This document shows, piece by piece, positions 8,347 through 18,878 of a stretch of 64,000 nucleotides of DNA. Source of the stretch: Rhynchopus sp. YZ270_cl-10 (lineage: Eukaryota; Euglenozoa; Diplonemea; Diplonemida; Diplonemidae); NCBI GenBank assembly GCA_964035575.1, contig OZ037886.1, positions 1,178,001 to 1,242,000 of the forward strand, in the 5' to 3' direction. The notes under the pieces were generated by a model that searched no databases, had not been told where the DNA came from, and worked only from the letters and a program-made list of their open reading frames with translations. A program made the translations under genes and the position numbers. Positions within the stretch are counted from its first letter, which is position 1, and the number at the start of each line of letters is the position of its first letter.

Positions 8347-11259
8347 ATGCGCATCGCTCTCCTCGCAGCGCTCTCTCTCTCTGTTGGTGCACAGAAAGAC
8401 CCACCTCCAGCTCCTGTCATCGGTCATGACACTTACCTTCATATGAACCACGTGACCACTGTCTCCGTGCGTGGTGATGTTATGCTTCTTGGCGGCGACT
8501 ATGGTGGTCTTAACCTCTTTGACCTAAGCGACAGAAGCATCCTCCCGCCTGCAATGGGCCGCATCGACACACCAAGGAACGTTGCGTTTGGATGGACCGG
8601 GGCGAAGGACTTTGCTGTGGTGGGGTACCCTGACCATGCTGGGTTGGACATCATTGACTTCCGAGGAGTCGACTACACGACACAGCACCCTGAGCTCCGT
8701 GGAAGCTACACAGCCTCTGGTGCCACCATTGTGCATGTGGTAGGACAGTACGTCTACGTGGTGGACGGTGAAGGGCTGCTCATCTTGGATATCAGTGACC
8801 CAACCAGCCCGGTCCTGCTCAGCACCTTTGTTGGCGGCCTGAGAAAGGAGATGGGCATCGCAGGAGCGATTCTGGTTGACGCTGCAGGAGCCTATCTGTA
8901 CGCCAGGACGTCGGAGGGTGTCGATGTGTTTGATGTGTCCGATAAGACCCCGGGTGGCAGCATCGTGCACGTCGCGAATGTGTTTCAGCGTGGTGCGCAA
9001 GAGGCAAACGACTTCGCACTGTCCTCCGCAGGTACCCACCTCTTCGTGACGCTGTCGAATGGACAAAGGGCTGGAGGCGAGATGCTGTCGATTGATGTGC
9101 GCGACCCTGCAAACCCAGTGGCAACGGGAAGCATCCTGGCGGAGGAGGGGGAAATGCTGCTTGCGATTGCGGTGATGGGCGACCGTGCCTTCATTGGTGC
9201 GTGGCAGGGGCTGCTTATGGTGGACGTGAGCGTGCCGACTGCCCCGGTGCGTGTGGGTGTGCAGCCTGTTCACCGTGCAGATGGCGTCTCCGTTGTGGAC
9301 GGCTACGTCTACGTGAAGGAGTGGACGGGTATCCACATCATCGACGCGACGCAGTACATGCCTGCACCCACCCCAGTCCCCGCCCCTCTCGTGCCCATCT
9401 CCGCAGGCACACCAGGGCCTACCACTGCACGCCCCACGGGCACCCTCGGCGTTGCGACTGTGCCGCAGACGTACCCACAGCACGAGCCTCGCATTGCGCT
9501 TGCAGGAAGCGGGGCAGACCTGACCGCATTGGTGAGCCGCTCCTCGCAGGGCACAGCTGCGTTCAACATCGATGCGGGGGTGCCGCAGTACAGAGAGGAG
9601 ATGTTCTTCCCTGAGAAGACGTACCGCCCTGTCGTCATCGCCATGGTGGGGGAGAGCCACGCACTGATCGCAGGCGACTACAGCGGGTTCTACGTCTACG
9701 CAGTGGGTGGACGTGCCCTGACGTATGAGACCCGTCTGCTCGCACCGCCACGCAACTACGTCGGCGTGCACATCGAAGGGAACCGTGCCTACATGATGTC
9801 GTACCACGCATGGATCGATGTTGTCGATGTCAGCAGCCCTGCCACGCCAGTGACCATCGGGTCGTTGTACATGCCAGGTGCTCCGTTGGTCACAGACTTT
9901 GCTGGATTCGGCAACTTCGCCTATGTGTCGACACGGTTTTCCGACCCGACGTTGTACGTTGTGGACATGACAGACAGCACGGCGCCGGTGCAGGTGGGTT
10001 CTGTGAACGGGCTCACCGCTGTGGAGCACCGCATCGCAGCGGGGCCTGGTGTGGTGCTGATGATGTACAACAACAAGGTGGTCGTCATCGACGTGGCGGA
10101 CCCGACCGCACCGTTCATTGCTGCCACCATGGAGGAGAGCTTTGCGAAGTTCCAGGGTGCCGTCTTTGTGGGCAGCACAGCGTACATCACAGACCGCTAC
10201 TCGAGGCTGCATGTGGTCGACGTCAGCAACCCTGCTGCCCCCGTCACCGTGCAGGTCATCACGACCCAGGTTGCTGCGCGCGACATCACCATGCAAGGCG
10301 ACGTTGCGTACATCACAGACGGCAACTCCGTTGAATCAATCAACACCGACATCCCGCCCACCCCTGCTGCCAGGGAGACGAGCGCACTTCTCAACCTCAA
10401 AGGGCTTTCGGGAGCAGGCAAGCTTGCGAGCTGGACAGGCGGGGAGGCCAATGTGTGCAGCACCTGGTCGGGCATCACCTGCAACCCAGAAGGGCGTGTC
10501 ACCCGCATTGAGCTCGAGAACGAAGCTGTGCAGGGTGCACCCGACCTCTCTGCTCTGGAAAGCCTCGAGCTACTGATGCTGCAGGGGACAGAGATCACTG
10601 GTCTGGGCCCTCTCCCGGCCAGCCTGATTGGGCTTGACGTCTCGTACACACAGATCAACGGGCCCATCCCTGCTGCCATCCTCGACGCGGCAAACCTCGA
10701 GGTCATGAAGGTCAACGGAGCTGGGTTGACTGGCTCGGTGCCACGCCTGCCTGCTAATGTGCGTAGAGTGGAGCTGCAGGACAACGGCCTTGAGGGAAGC
10801 ATTCCGGTGTTTCCGGCCAGCTTGACTCAGTTTGTTGCCGATAGGAACGGTTTCACTGGGACACTGTCTGCACACAGTGGGGTGGTGCGGGTGACTGTCA
10901 ACCACAACGCGCTTGAGGGGAGCATCCCGGCGTACCCGAGCCTCATTGTTGGACACTTCCACAAGAACGACTTCTCAGGTGCATTCAACGCCCACAACAC
11001 ACCGCTCGCTGAGGTCCTCAACCTCTCCCACAACCGCTTCTCGGGCCCCCTCCCCGACCTCGTTTCCACACGTCTCCAGGCCTTCAGCTGCTACGTCAAC
11101 GGCTTCACCGGGTCCTTCCCCTCATCTTCAACATGGAACCGTGCCCCCATGCAGAAGCTTGAGGTGAACTACAACCAACTCTCTGGGGCCGAGCCAACCA
11201 TGGATGAGGCACTTCTCGTTGCGTCCATTGTCCGCTTCCACGGAAACAACTTTAACTGA
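8347..11259 (+). CDS. secreted LVIVD-repeat / leucine-rich-repeat protein
   Basis: 970 aa from the ATG at 8347; the frame is open upstream, but only as translated pyrimidine tract. A clear signal peptide (MRIALLAALSLSVGA) opens the mature protein near Gln16. Residues about 28-345 and 400-685 are two arrays of LVIVD-type beta-propeller-like repeats (YVYVVDGEGLLILDISDPTS, AYMMSYHAWIDVVDVSSPAT), split by a Pro/Thr linker (PAPTPVPAP near 345-355). From about 705 there is a plant-type LRR N-cap (LLNLKGLSGAGKLASWTGG, then CSTWSGITCN) and about ten LRRs with L--N-LEGSIP spacing to the C-terminus. No transmembrane anchor, so likely secreted or vesicle-lumenal. Function unknown; adhesion or recognition is a guess. 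Confidence 0.85.
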   Translation: MRIALLAALSLSVGAQKDPPPAPVIGHDTYLHMNHVTTVSVRGDVMLLGGDYGGLNLFDLSDRSILPPAMGRIDTPRNVAFGWTGAKDFAVVGYPDHAGLDIIDFRGVDYTTQHPELRGSYTASGATIVHVVGQYVYVVDGEGLLILDISDPTSPVLLSTFVGGLRKEMGIAGAILVDAAGAYLYARTSEGVDVFDVSDKTPGGSIVHVANVFQRGAQEANDFALSSAGTHLFVTLSNGQRAGGEMLSIDVRDPANPVATGSILAEEGEMLLAIAVMGDRAFIGAWQGLLMVDVSVPTAPVRVGVQPVHRADGVSVVDGYVYVKEWTGIHIIDATQYMPAPTPVPAPLVPISAGTPGPTTARPTGTLGVATVPQTYPQHEPRIALAGSGADLTALVSRSSQGTAAFNIDAGVPQYREEMFFPEKTYRPVVIAMVGESHALIAGDYSGFYVYAVGGRALTYETRLLAPPRNYVGVHIEGNRAYMMSYHAWIDVVDVSSPATPVTIGSLYMPGAPLVTDFAGFGNFAYVSTRFSDPTLYVVDMTDSTAPVQVGSVNGLTAVEHRIAAGPGVVLMMYNNKVVVIDVADPTAPFIAATMEESFAKFQGAVFVGSTAYITDRYSRLHVVDVSNPAAPVTVQVITTQVAARDITMQGDVAYITDGNSVESINTDIPPTPAARETSALLNLKGLSGAGKLASWTGGEANVCSTWSGITCNPEGRVTRIELENEAVQGAPDLSALESLELLMLQGTEITGLGPLPASLIGLDVSYTQINGPIPAAILDAANLEVMKVNGAGLTGSVPRLPANVRRVELQDNGLEGSIPVFPASLTQFVADRNGFTGTLSAHSGVVRVTVNHNALEGSIPAYPSLIVGHFHKNDFSGAFNAHNTPLAEVLNLSHNRFSGPLPDLVSTRLQAFSCYVNGFTGSFPSSSTWNRAPMQKLEVNYNQLSGAEPTMDEALLVASIVRFHGNNFN

Positions 11260-11338
11260 TAGTTTTTTTTTGATTTCCTAGGGCGAAATAGAGTGTATAT
11301 TTCGGGGGGAGGAGTAAGGTTCGAGAAAGAAAAATAAC

Positions 11339-11371
<33 letters not shown>

Positions 11372-11758
11372 AAAAATTTCAAAAACCGACCGAAATGAAC
11401 GAAAAAAAAAAAACACAATATCTTTCGTAACCGCTCTTACCCCCATTTTTTTTTTGCTTTTTTTTGTTCACAGTTGCTTTTCCTCAAAGTCTCCTAGCAA
11501 AAAAAAAAGCGGGTGACAGGGTGAAACCCAACTCCGTATATTTGTTTGGGTGAAAGGTGACTAAGCACGGGAGGCTTAGGTTCATATTTACCCAACATTT
11601 TTTTTCTCTCTTTTTTTTGACCATTTTGCTTTATCCTGTGAAGGTAGCAACACTACGTCGCTCTGTTTTGCAGGAAGGGATGTGTGTGCCCCCGTGTGGC
11701 CATTCATCCTTTCCAGATTACTCTTTTCATTTTTTTTCAACACCCAAAGTGCAACACT

Positions 11759-11829
11759 CCGGGTTCGATATAAACCCACGGAGTGTCAGTAGTGCCTGCG
11801 TCCCAGAGGCGTTTGCACAATCAAGCACT
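11759..11829 (+). repeat. dispersed repeat R1
   Basis: Contains GGGTTCGATATAAACCCACG, then GAGTGTCAG, then GTGCCTGCGTCCCAGAGGCG and TTTGCAC. The B-box-like start is kept but its loop is altered. Confidence 0.7.
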
Positions 11830-11980
11830 TTTTTTTTACCCCCTTTCAAATGTGCTAACAGACAAAACACTTTGTAGAAAAAAACAACACATCCCGACTT
11901 TGGTATCTTTGAGGAAAACGGAAAAAGAGATTGAGATCGGTTTTGACGGGTGAACATGGTCTGTTTTCGTTTCTGCAAAG

Positions 11981-12035
11981 CCCTCTCGTGACAGTGTACC
12001 AAGGTACATTGCCACGAGAGGGTTTTGTATTTCAA
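11981..12035. repeat. hairpin of two R3 tails
   Basis: CCCTCTCGTGACAGTGTACC (11981-12000) is followed after AA by its near-complement (12003-12022). The right arm and what follows match the tail of repeat R3 (CACGAGAGGG, then TTTTGTATTTCAAC). Confidence 0.75.
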
Positions 12036-12523
12036 CTTTCTTTTTTCTCTTTTTTTTTTTTTGCAACTCTTCAAAACAACTGCTTACCATATCGGATAAC
12101 CGATAAGAAACCCTATTTCCAAACACACCACTCTCTCTGATGGCAGCATGTTTCTTTTTTCTTTTTCCGCGCAAAAAATGTGCCTGCGTCTGAAACGTAA
12201 GCACTTTCCCCATCTTCGTTGTTTGCCTCCCCCACCTTCACTTCTCCCCACCCCCTTTTGGTGCACCGTGAGGGCATCTTAAGGGCTCTGCATTGTGGGG
12301 TAATTATTGGTTTTTGTTGTCCCCTCCAAGTGTCCTCTTTTTTCTATGTTCTCCCTCCCCCGGACACTGCACAACTTCGTTATCACAAAAAAGAGACGCT
12401 TTCCCACAAAAATAATAAAAAAACAACAAAAAAAATAAATCAAAACAAAAAAAAAGAACAAACCAAAAAACAACGGCCCCCAACCCATAGTTTTTTTATG
12501 TTTTATATCAGATGTCAACCACG

Positions 12524-12630
12524 AAATGGATGTAGGACTGCATGGTTGGGGTGTCCACCCCCGGTACAGCCAGCCAGTCATGTACCAAGGTGTGCACTGT
12601 CATGAGAGGCTTTGAATTTCAACTCTACTT
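12524..12630 (+). repeat. dispersed repeat R3
   Basis: GAAATGGATGTAGGACTGCA, then TGGTTGGGGTGTCCACCCCC, then CGGTACAGCC, then GTACCAAGGTGTGCACTGTC, then ATGAGAGGCTTTGAATTTCA. Very similar copies lie at 61312-61420 and 61938-62040. Confidence 0.8.
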
Positions 12631-12720
12631 TTTTTCGCCGCGCTGCACTACATACGCTATTTGATCTGGCCTGTACAGCGTGATGCTGTAGGTCTAAGAA
12701 ACACACACAAAAAATTTAGA

Positions 12721-12928
12721 TACACACACACACACACATGGGGCCATATTCTGAGCAAGAATTACCCCTACTAGTTATCAAACACACACATACACACACA
12801 CACACCGTATCAATAAGCCGTAGCCTCTCCCTCAATATGGCTGGTAGAAGTGACAAGTGGGCCATACTCCGTTCAGGCGTTACCCACTCTAAACCCGTTA
12901 TCAAACACACACACACACACACACACAC
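12721..12928 (+). repeat. (CA)n tracts interspersed with repeat R6
   Basis: Three (CA)n runs (12721-12738, 12782-12806, 12904-12928) are separated by related 45-67-bp segments. These carry GGGCCATA(C/T)TC, then GTTACCCACTCTAAACCCGT, then TATCAA. Another copy of R6 lies at 63931-63981, without a CA tract. Confidence 0.75.
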
Positions 12929-12965
12929 AGAACAAATAGACATACCCTACATACACACCCCAATC

Positions 12966-13019
12966 CTTTCACCCTTTTTTTTCTCTTTTTCTTTCCCTTC
13001 TTTTTTCTCCCCTCTCAAG
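12966..13019 (+). promoter_or_regulatory. probable trans-splice acceptor
   Basis: A 50-nt near-pure pyrimidine run ends in CTCTCAAG (13019), then TTGTCCTCAAG directly before the ATG at 13031. Confidence 0.5.
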
Positions 13020-13030
13020 TTGTCCTCAAG

Positions 13031-13345
13031 ATGTTCACCTCAACCAAGGCGTTTCTGCAGAAGGTGTTCAAGAAGGACAGCACGAGCGAACTGGAGCGTT
13101 GTGGGGCCTCGAGCATCAACTCCGACTGCTCTGATGTGCTGAGCAGTGAGGAAGGGGGCGAGGAGTACGTTGGTATCGACGGGTCCTGCCAGGTCATCTC
13201 TGTGCCGAGTTCTGCATTCACACAGGCACCCGTCCTTTCCAGTGAAGACGATGCCCCTATTGTCCACGCAAAGCCCCATTTCTTTCCACGCAGCTCTGCC
13301 GTACAGATCGAATTCATCCAGATCAAATATAACCACTCGCAATAG
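13031..13345 (+). CDS. small hypothetical protein, 104 aa
   Basis: The ATG follows one of the best pyrimidine-tract/AG acceptors in the window, and codon use matches neighbouring genes (GC-rich third positions in the first half). The protein has a short basic amphipathic start (TKAFLQKVFKK), then an acidic Ser-rich middle (DCSDVLSSEEGGEEYVGIDG) and a hydrophobic-alternating C-terminus (SSAVQIEFIQIKYN). No membrane segment and no known domain. It stands alone: 1.8 kb of repeats before it and 11.7 kb after. A first exon of a longer gene is possible but no donor/acceptor pair stands out. Confidence 0.55.
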   Translation: MFTSTKAFLQKVFKKDSTSELERCGASSINSDCSDVLSSEEGGEEYVGIDGSCQVISVPSSAFTQAPVLSSEDDAPIVHAKPHFFPRSSAVQIEFIQIKYNHSQ

Positions 13346-13692
13346 ACAAATATAAATTGTTGGGGGGAAAAAAAATATAGATTTTGATGAATTTTTTTGT
13401 GAGGCATTTTTCAAGGGCGCTTTTGGCGCTTGGTTCTCCTTACAACGTATTTTTTTTTCCATAGAAATGTGGGGGGGGGGGAGAAAAGGTTTGGTGTACA
13501 AACACAAAGTAGGGGTATCCGAGATGGTTTTTGAACGAAAGAAAACAAAAAAAGAAAACAAAAACGGAAGAAGAAGAAGGGGGGGGAAGGTATGCTGCTA
13601 ATGTCCCCAAGCGAGCCAGCTCGTCGGATCACCAGACCCGGTCCACACAGAACAACACGAGCCGCTAGGGGGAGCAAAGGTAGCAAAGTATA

Positions 13693-13742
13693 GTGGAGTT
13701 CATCCTCGTGGTGTCGACACGAATATGACCGAGTTTTCAAGT
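13693..13742 (+). repeat. dispersed repeat R8
   Basis: TAGTGGAGTTCATCCTCGTG, then a short variable stretch, then CGAGTTTTCAA. Related copies at 14280-14328, 16587-16632, 21288-21355, 21593-21645, 23827-23895 and 24380-24425 share GTGGAG at the start and CAA(G)TTTTCAA or CCAACAATTT at the end, with a variable middle. All are in this orientation. Confidence 0.55.
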
Positions 13743-14199
13743 TTAGAAAAACCCAACGATTTCTCCCCCTCTTACCGCCAACGTATTCAGCAAAGCAAAA
13801 CACAATATTCCCCTCCCCAAAAAGAAAGAAAGAAAAAAAAAAATGTTTAGCGTAGCGGGGCGGATTGGCACTAAATATTTTTCAAAAAAAAAAAAAAAGA
13901 AGAAGAAGAAGAAAAAGGAAGGTACCACAGCCTCCGGGCATTGAGTACTGATCCTGCACTAGCAGGGTGCTTGTCGATACAACAAAAAAAAAAAAAAAAT
14001 CACTATTTTATGAATCATGTAAATCGTCCCCATTTCCCCATTTTCCCCCCCTCTCCGGTGTTACCGAAAATCCTGTCAGGGACCCTGTCAGAGATCTGTC
14101 AAAAAAAGGGGGTGTCATTTTATAATTTCCACCTGATTTTTACTGGGTACTAGTGGGTACTGGCAAAAGTGTTGAGGAATTATAAAGTGGCCCTCTTGT

Positions 14200-14250
14200 G
14201 TCAAGGACCTGTCAGGGGACCTGCCAATATCAGCACTTTCGGGAACACCC
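14200..14250 (+). repeat. dispersed repeat R5
   Basis: TGTCAAGGACCTGTCAGGGG, then CCAATATCAGCACTTTCGGG, then AACACC. A second copy at 22463-22502 is shorter but has the same start and end. Confidence 0.65.
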
Positions 14251-14923
14251 ACTATATTTTGTGGCAAAAAAAATCGAAAAAGTGGAGCTCATCCTCGGGT
14301 ATCTGCACTACAGCCAAGTTTTCAATGAAAAAAAAGAAAATGACAGTTGTTATTTTTCCCTTTCCACAAACTTTCTTTTGATCTTTCTTTTTAGGTGACT
14401 CCGCACATTGTGGGGCTTAGACTAATCTTTACAAACCTTTCTTTTTCGACAAACCTCCCTCCCCTCCCCCACCCTCCTTTCCCTACGACCCCCTTATTTT
14501 CACCCTGTGTGGGACGATCCCAACGATGCCCCCTTATGTACTTTTCGTTTTAGTGTCAGTTAATTTTGTGCTTCCCCCTTTTTGTCCAAACTTACCAGAG
14601 CTTTAAACAAAGGGAAGTTCGTAATCCGGAAGGTTCGTTCGTCTTTAAGTTTTGGTATATTTTTGAAAGAAGACCTACCTAGCAAAAGGGAGCCCTACGG
14701 TGCCCAGCAGGTATCTTACCCAACCCCTTTTTATTACAATTTTTTGTTTTGTTTTTGTTTCCCCCCTTTTTTTATCATATTGCAGGTGTGCTGGTGAGTC
14801 GTTACTGTGTGTTTTTTTTTAAAAAGTTTTGTTCGAACGATGTCACGAGGGTTTCCATACCCTGCGGAGAATCGGTGCCCTCCTGGTGTCCCAGGCGGTT
14901 TTCGCATCAATTTCTCTTTTTCC

Positions 14924-15352
14924 ATGGATGTCCAAAGTACTTGAAGTACTTTTTTCGGATTTTTTATGGTACTTGAAGTACTTGACCCCCCTTTTTTTTC
15001 CTCTCAAAATGACAGTCAAGTACTTGAAGATTGATCAAGTACTTGACAGAAATCAAGTACTTGATACCTTATTTTTTTTCTCTCGTACTTTTTTACTTTT
15101 TTACCCTCTGGCAGAGTCTGTCAAGTACTTGTTTTCGCAAAAAAACGTCAAGTACTTGATCAAGTACCCACTTTTTTTTTGTACTTGATCAAGTACTTGA
15201 CGTTTTTTTTGTGAAAAAAGTACTTGACAGAGGGAGAACAAGTAAAAAAGTACTAGAAAAAAAAATAGGGTGTCAAGTACTTGAAGTATCAAGTATTGGA
15301 TTTTTTGGGGGATCAAGTACTTGATATACTTCAAGTACTTTGGACATCCATG
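14924..15352. repeat. 430-bp foldback element with iterated TCAAGTACTTGA
   Basis: The two ends are exact inverted copies of about 26 bp (CATGGATGTCCAAAGTACTT..., 14924 and 15352 outward in). Both arms, about 200 bp each, stay alignable to the centre near 15175. The 12-bp palindrome TCAAGTACTTGA or its core AAGTACTT recurs more than a dozen times. No coding capacity. Confidence 0.8.
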
Positions 15353-15597
15353 TTTTTCATGATGAAAATTCTTTTTTCTGGTCCTGGGCTGGACCTTAAA
15401 TTGCATCCGGGGGTCCGTTCCTCCAGAAACTCTATGAAGGTGTTGACCGCTCGAACCGATGTCTCCTACCTGAGAGATTACAAAACAGGAGGCGAGGAGG
15501 GGTATGCGGGGCGTTTTTGTGCCTTCAGGGTCTTTTTGTTTTTCAGCAACCCTGCCTCTCCTATATCACCAGTGCATAGCCTTTGTCTTTCTGTTGG

Positions 15598-15740
15598 GGT
15601 ATGCGGGACTTCCCCTAGTCCTCAGGGTCTAAACGCCCCTGCCCTCTTTTATGCTAGTTCACCCTGGCAGGGTATATAAATGCTGGGTCAGGCTGGCCCC
15701 CCTATGCTATGATGGGTGCTCGCACCCGGAGCATAAATGG
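15598..15740 (+). repeat. dispersed repeat R4 with TATA-box-like core
   Basis: GGGGTATGCGGGAC, then AAACGCCCCTGCCC, then ACCCTGGCAGGGTATATAAA and TGCTGGG, then TCGCACCCGGAGCATAAATG. The copy at 20649-20795 keeps the same order. The TATATAAA and the CACCC-GAGCAT block about 45 bp further on are the best-kept parts. This resembles a promoter carried by a mobile element, but no coding part is seen. Confidence 0.6.
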
Positions 15741-16116
15741 CCAGCGGTCAGGCCAGAGTCGCTCTACGGAGTCTCTCTGCCACGCCTTTGGGTTACGGTG
15801 TGCTGCCTGTAAGGACGTCCATGTATATCCCTAAGAGAAAGGGTGAGGCCCAACTGTCGGTACAGCATGGGGCGCCAAGAGAGAGATGTTGTGACCCCCC
15901 CGCCCACCCCTTTTTGTGTTTTTGGGTTTCTGCTCTCTTGTGTAGACTATCGTGCATCAAGCGTTGGGTGCAGCGAACTGCAGTACCTGTCAGCTCACAA
16001 CTCTTCAACGGAAGGTGGGCCGCCGGCTGTCGAGCGGTTGTGAACCGCCCTCGTTCTCTTACGGTACGGGCCAGTCATTAGGTTTCCTTTTACATCTTCT
16101 GTTGTTGGCCGCAGGG

Positions 16117-16185
16117 TACTTGTGCTTTCATCCGGATGGCTGGCATCGTACGTGGGTCAGTCGGAGGTGCCTGCATTAATAACTT
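16117..16185 (+). repeat. dispersed repeat R9
   Basis: TTGTGCTTTCATCCGGATGG, then CTGGCATCGTACGTGGGTCA, then GTCGGAGGTGCCTGCAT. The same sequence with two or three changes lies at 57797-57866, and a shorter relative at 22815-22860. Confidence 0.7.
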
Positions 16186-17174
16186 CACTTTTTTATTTTC
16201 ATTTTCATGTTATTCAAGGTGACAAGCACGAGAGGCTTCATCATATAACCCTTTCCTTCATTTACGGTACACTGCACACGAGAGCGCTTTGTGTGGCATA
16301 CAATATAACTTAAAGTACAATCTCGCATGAGGTTTTCATTTTCCCTCAGATGCGTGTCATTGTGACACCTTAGCCTCCTTGTGTTTTTTTCAGGTAACTA
16401 AGCACAAAGAGACTTCGACTAGGTTCACCTCAACAAACTCCCTTTTTAAAGTGCAGGCACACGGGGCGGGTCCAGATTTCACCTTTCTTTTTTTCAGAAT
16501 ATTATCAATGCATGTGATGCCATTGTCTTTCAGACGACAGGTTCACAGCAAAATTTATGGTACTCAAAACTTAAAAAGAAAGAAATGGTGGAGCTCATCC
16601 TCGGGGTGTCTACCGCTACTATGCCACGTTTAATTATCTAAAACAAAACAACGTTTTTCACCAAATCACTAAATTATAATTATTTTTGTTCATCTTTCTT
16701 TTCACCAGATCATTGGAATCCACATCACCAACCCACACAGTGAGATTTGACAGCAGACAATAAAAATGCCTTTTTTTCGGCAAAATAATAATAACGTTCA
16801 GAACAAACTACATATACTCAACCACAACCCCTCCCCTACCCCATACCCCGCTCCCGTCAAATAAGCACAAAACTTCATAAAACCCGTTCACACTCCAAAC
16901 TCTGCTCCATTATGTTATTTTGACCGTGCCTACGTCTGTGTCCCACTGAGGTGTTTGCACAGTACAAAATGACTTCCTTTTCTTTTATTGCTCAATGATT
17001 AGTAATGATAAATAGGATAGGATAACGAAACAACACAGCAGTGGCCAAACCCTGCGTCACTGTTCATATCATTTACAAAACAAAAAAAGAGAACGAACGG
17101 AAAAAATACTGATGCAACCTTGAATTCAACATCAACTTACAGTCGCTTTGATAGTCTATCCTCCAGCGTGAATG

Positions 17175-17206
<32 letters not shown>

Positions 17207-17390
17207 TGGTAGCAGTTTCATTTGTCCTCATGAAGATGAAGGAGGAAATAGAAACAAAGCATTTTGAACACACAGTGCAGAGACATACCTCACCAAACAG
17301 GTCGAGGTGTGTGCGTTTCACCGCAACCTGTCTCCCGTGGGTTTTATCGTGTGATGAGTGTTAAGTTTCTATTTTAGACTTTTTATTTTG

Positions 17391-17460
17391 GAACATTTTT
17401 TGTTCCCTATACCTATGCTATCAATTTATTGAATGCATAGGCATATGTTGAAATATTTTT
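17391..17460 (+). repeat. dispersed repeat R7
   Basis: GAACATTTTTTGTTCCCTAT, then ACCTATGCTATCAATTTATT, then GAATGCATAGGCATATGTTG. Further copies lie at 21144-21211 and, notably, inside an intron at 48739-48796. Confidence 0.7.
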
Positions 17461-18332
17461 TCGAAAAGGACAACTGAATAGACGTAGTCACTGCATAATG
17501 TTGAAAGCGCCGATCGCTTCACAGCAGAGAAAAAAAAAACACAATGTGTCGTCAAAAAGGAAACTTCATTGGGAGGATGACATGCATCTATGCCTTTTGT
17601 AATTCATTTTAACCTTGGGGCGACCTTTGTTGTACAGAACCCCGTCCTCGGACGAGGGTGATTGATGATGCTACAAAAAAATAATGACAAAAAGAGAAGA
17701 GGAGGCGAACAGAAGTCAAAGGGGCCTTTTCATTCGACAGCCACCACCCTTGCGTTGTTCGCTGATTCTCCATTTATTTTTTTGTTATTTTGTGTTTCTT
17801 TTTGATTGTTGTGTTTATGAACGTCCTTTTTGTGATTTCTCGATGGAAAGTACATGAAATTGAACGTACTGTTTCTGTCTTGATGAGCTGTGCATTGTAT
17901 CAATAACTGTGTAACTTGTGGGGAAAAAACTTAAGTTTCCCCCAAAACCCGTGTACTGGGTACTGGGTAGCCTCATACAGTTGAGCCACCTTTCGTCTGT
18001 GGTGGACCCAAGAGGACATGTCACAAGAACCTGCGGCACAGACCCCTCTTCGGGGGGGGGGGCACAAATGAGGCAGAAACGGACGTGATTTGTGGGGTGG
18101 TGATTTGGGGTACTTTTACTCAAACACAGCCACAAAAAATTCACAAAAAACAAAACAAAAAAATGAAATCAAAAGAGAGTACAACACAGGCCCATGAGCG
18201 GGAATCGGTATTCCGATACCCCATTTTGGGATTTGTTATCAGATACGGTCAGTGTTGTGTTAAAGGTGCGCGCAAACAACGCCATCTCAGATTCTTCTCT
18301 CACTGACCTACAAAAAAAAAAAAAAAAAAAAA

Positions 18333-18772
18333 ACAAGTAATTGCTATCGGAAAAAAAAACGGGGTGTGATGTGGAACTCCATCCTGTAGAAATAATCTAC
18401 AACACGCCCAGCATTCTGCTCTTCTGCAGGTATGCTAACGCTCTTCGTAAGCTGCCAGACCCACTGACGCCAGCATCTGAAACGTTCAAGAAGGGGGGGG
18501 CTGTCCTCTTCGTCCAGCACCATCTGCTCGACAGCGTTGTTGGACGTCGGCTCGGCAGGCTCGGCGTGTTCCAGCTCGTTTTTGTCCACAGGCTCCCCAC
18601 ATTGTCGTCGTCGTTGGAGCAGTGCGGAAGGAACACAGAACGCACAGACTACAACACATCGATCACACCAGGCGCATCAGCACCTCCAGCAAATCGCCAG
18701 GATGCTACGGTGGTTTCGAAAATCGCGCGGAGTTTTCCACAGCACACCCGTTTTTCCTTAGCAATTACTTGT
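18333..18772. mobile_element. 0.44-kb element with terminal inverted repeats
   Basis: The left end (ACAAGTAATTGCTATCGGAA...) and the right end, reversed (ACAAGTAATTGCTAAGGAAA...), match over about 45 bp with small gaps. The interior is clearly richer in GC than its surroundings and has an open minus-strand frame of about 100 codons (roughly 18645 to 18344) with non-repetitive, protein-like composition, for example EHAEPAEPTSNNAVEQMVLD. Looks like a MITE-type element or a captured gene fragment. No transposase motif seen; target-site duplication not clear. Confidence 0.6.
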
Positions 18773-18878
18773 CCTTGTTGTTACTGTTGTTTTCAACCAC
18801 CTTCCTTCAACCCTTGTAGGGATCAGTTGTAATTTTTTTCGCGAAAACATGAAATTATACATTTCAAGAGAACAAATT

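Larger units (their letters stand above)
11260..13030. other. intergenic region rich in dispersed repeats
   Basis: No gene seen. Contains an A-run (11341-11369), R2 (about 11558-11595), R1 (11759-11829), a hairpin made of two R3 tails head to head (11981-12022), a full R3 (12524-12630), and three (CA)n tracts separated by copies of repeat R6 (12721-12928). The pyrimidine tract of the next gene closes it. Confidence 0.6.

Noticed and set aside
8524-10296. 590-codon minus-strand frame opposite the LVIVD/LRR gene
   Set aside because: His/Arg/Cys-rich composition typical of the complement of a GC-rich gene; no start context.
11341-11369. Poly-A tract as sign of a retroposed gene
   Set aside because: It follows the stop codon of a normal gene by about 80 bp, with no upstream retroposed sequence or flanking duplication.
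15737-16081. 114-codon frame after repeat R4
   Set aside because: Starts next to the TATA-like repeat but has no conserved counterpart in the second R4 copy and no protein-like pattern.
18341-18832. 163-codon + strand frame
   Set aside because: Runs across both ends of the TIR element; composition is poor (CPCCYCCFQPP at its end). The minus frame is the more protein-like one.
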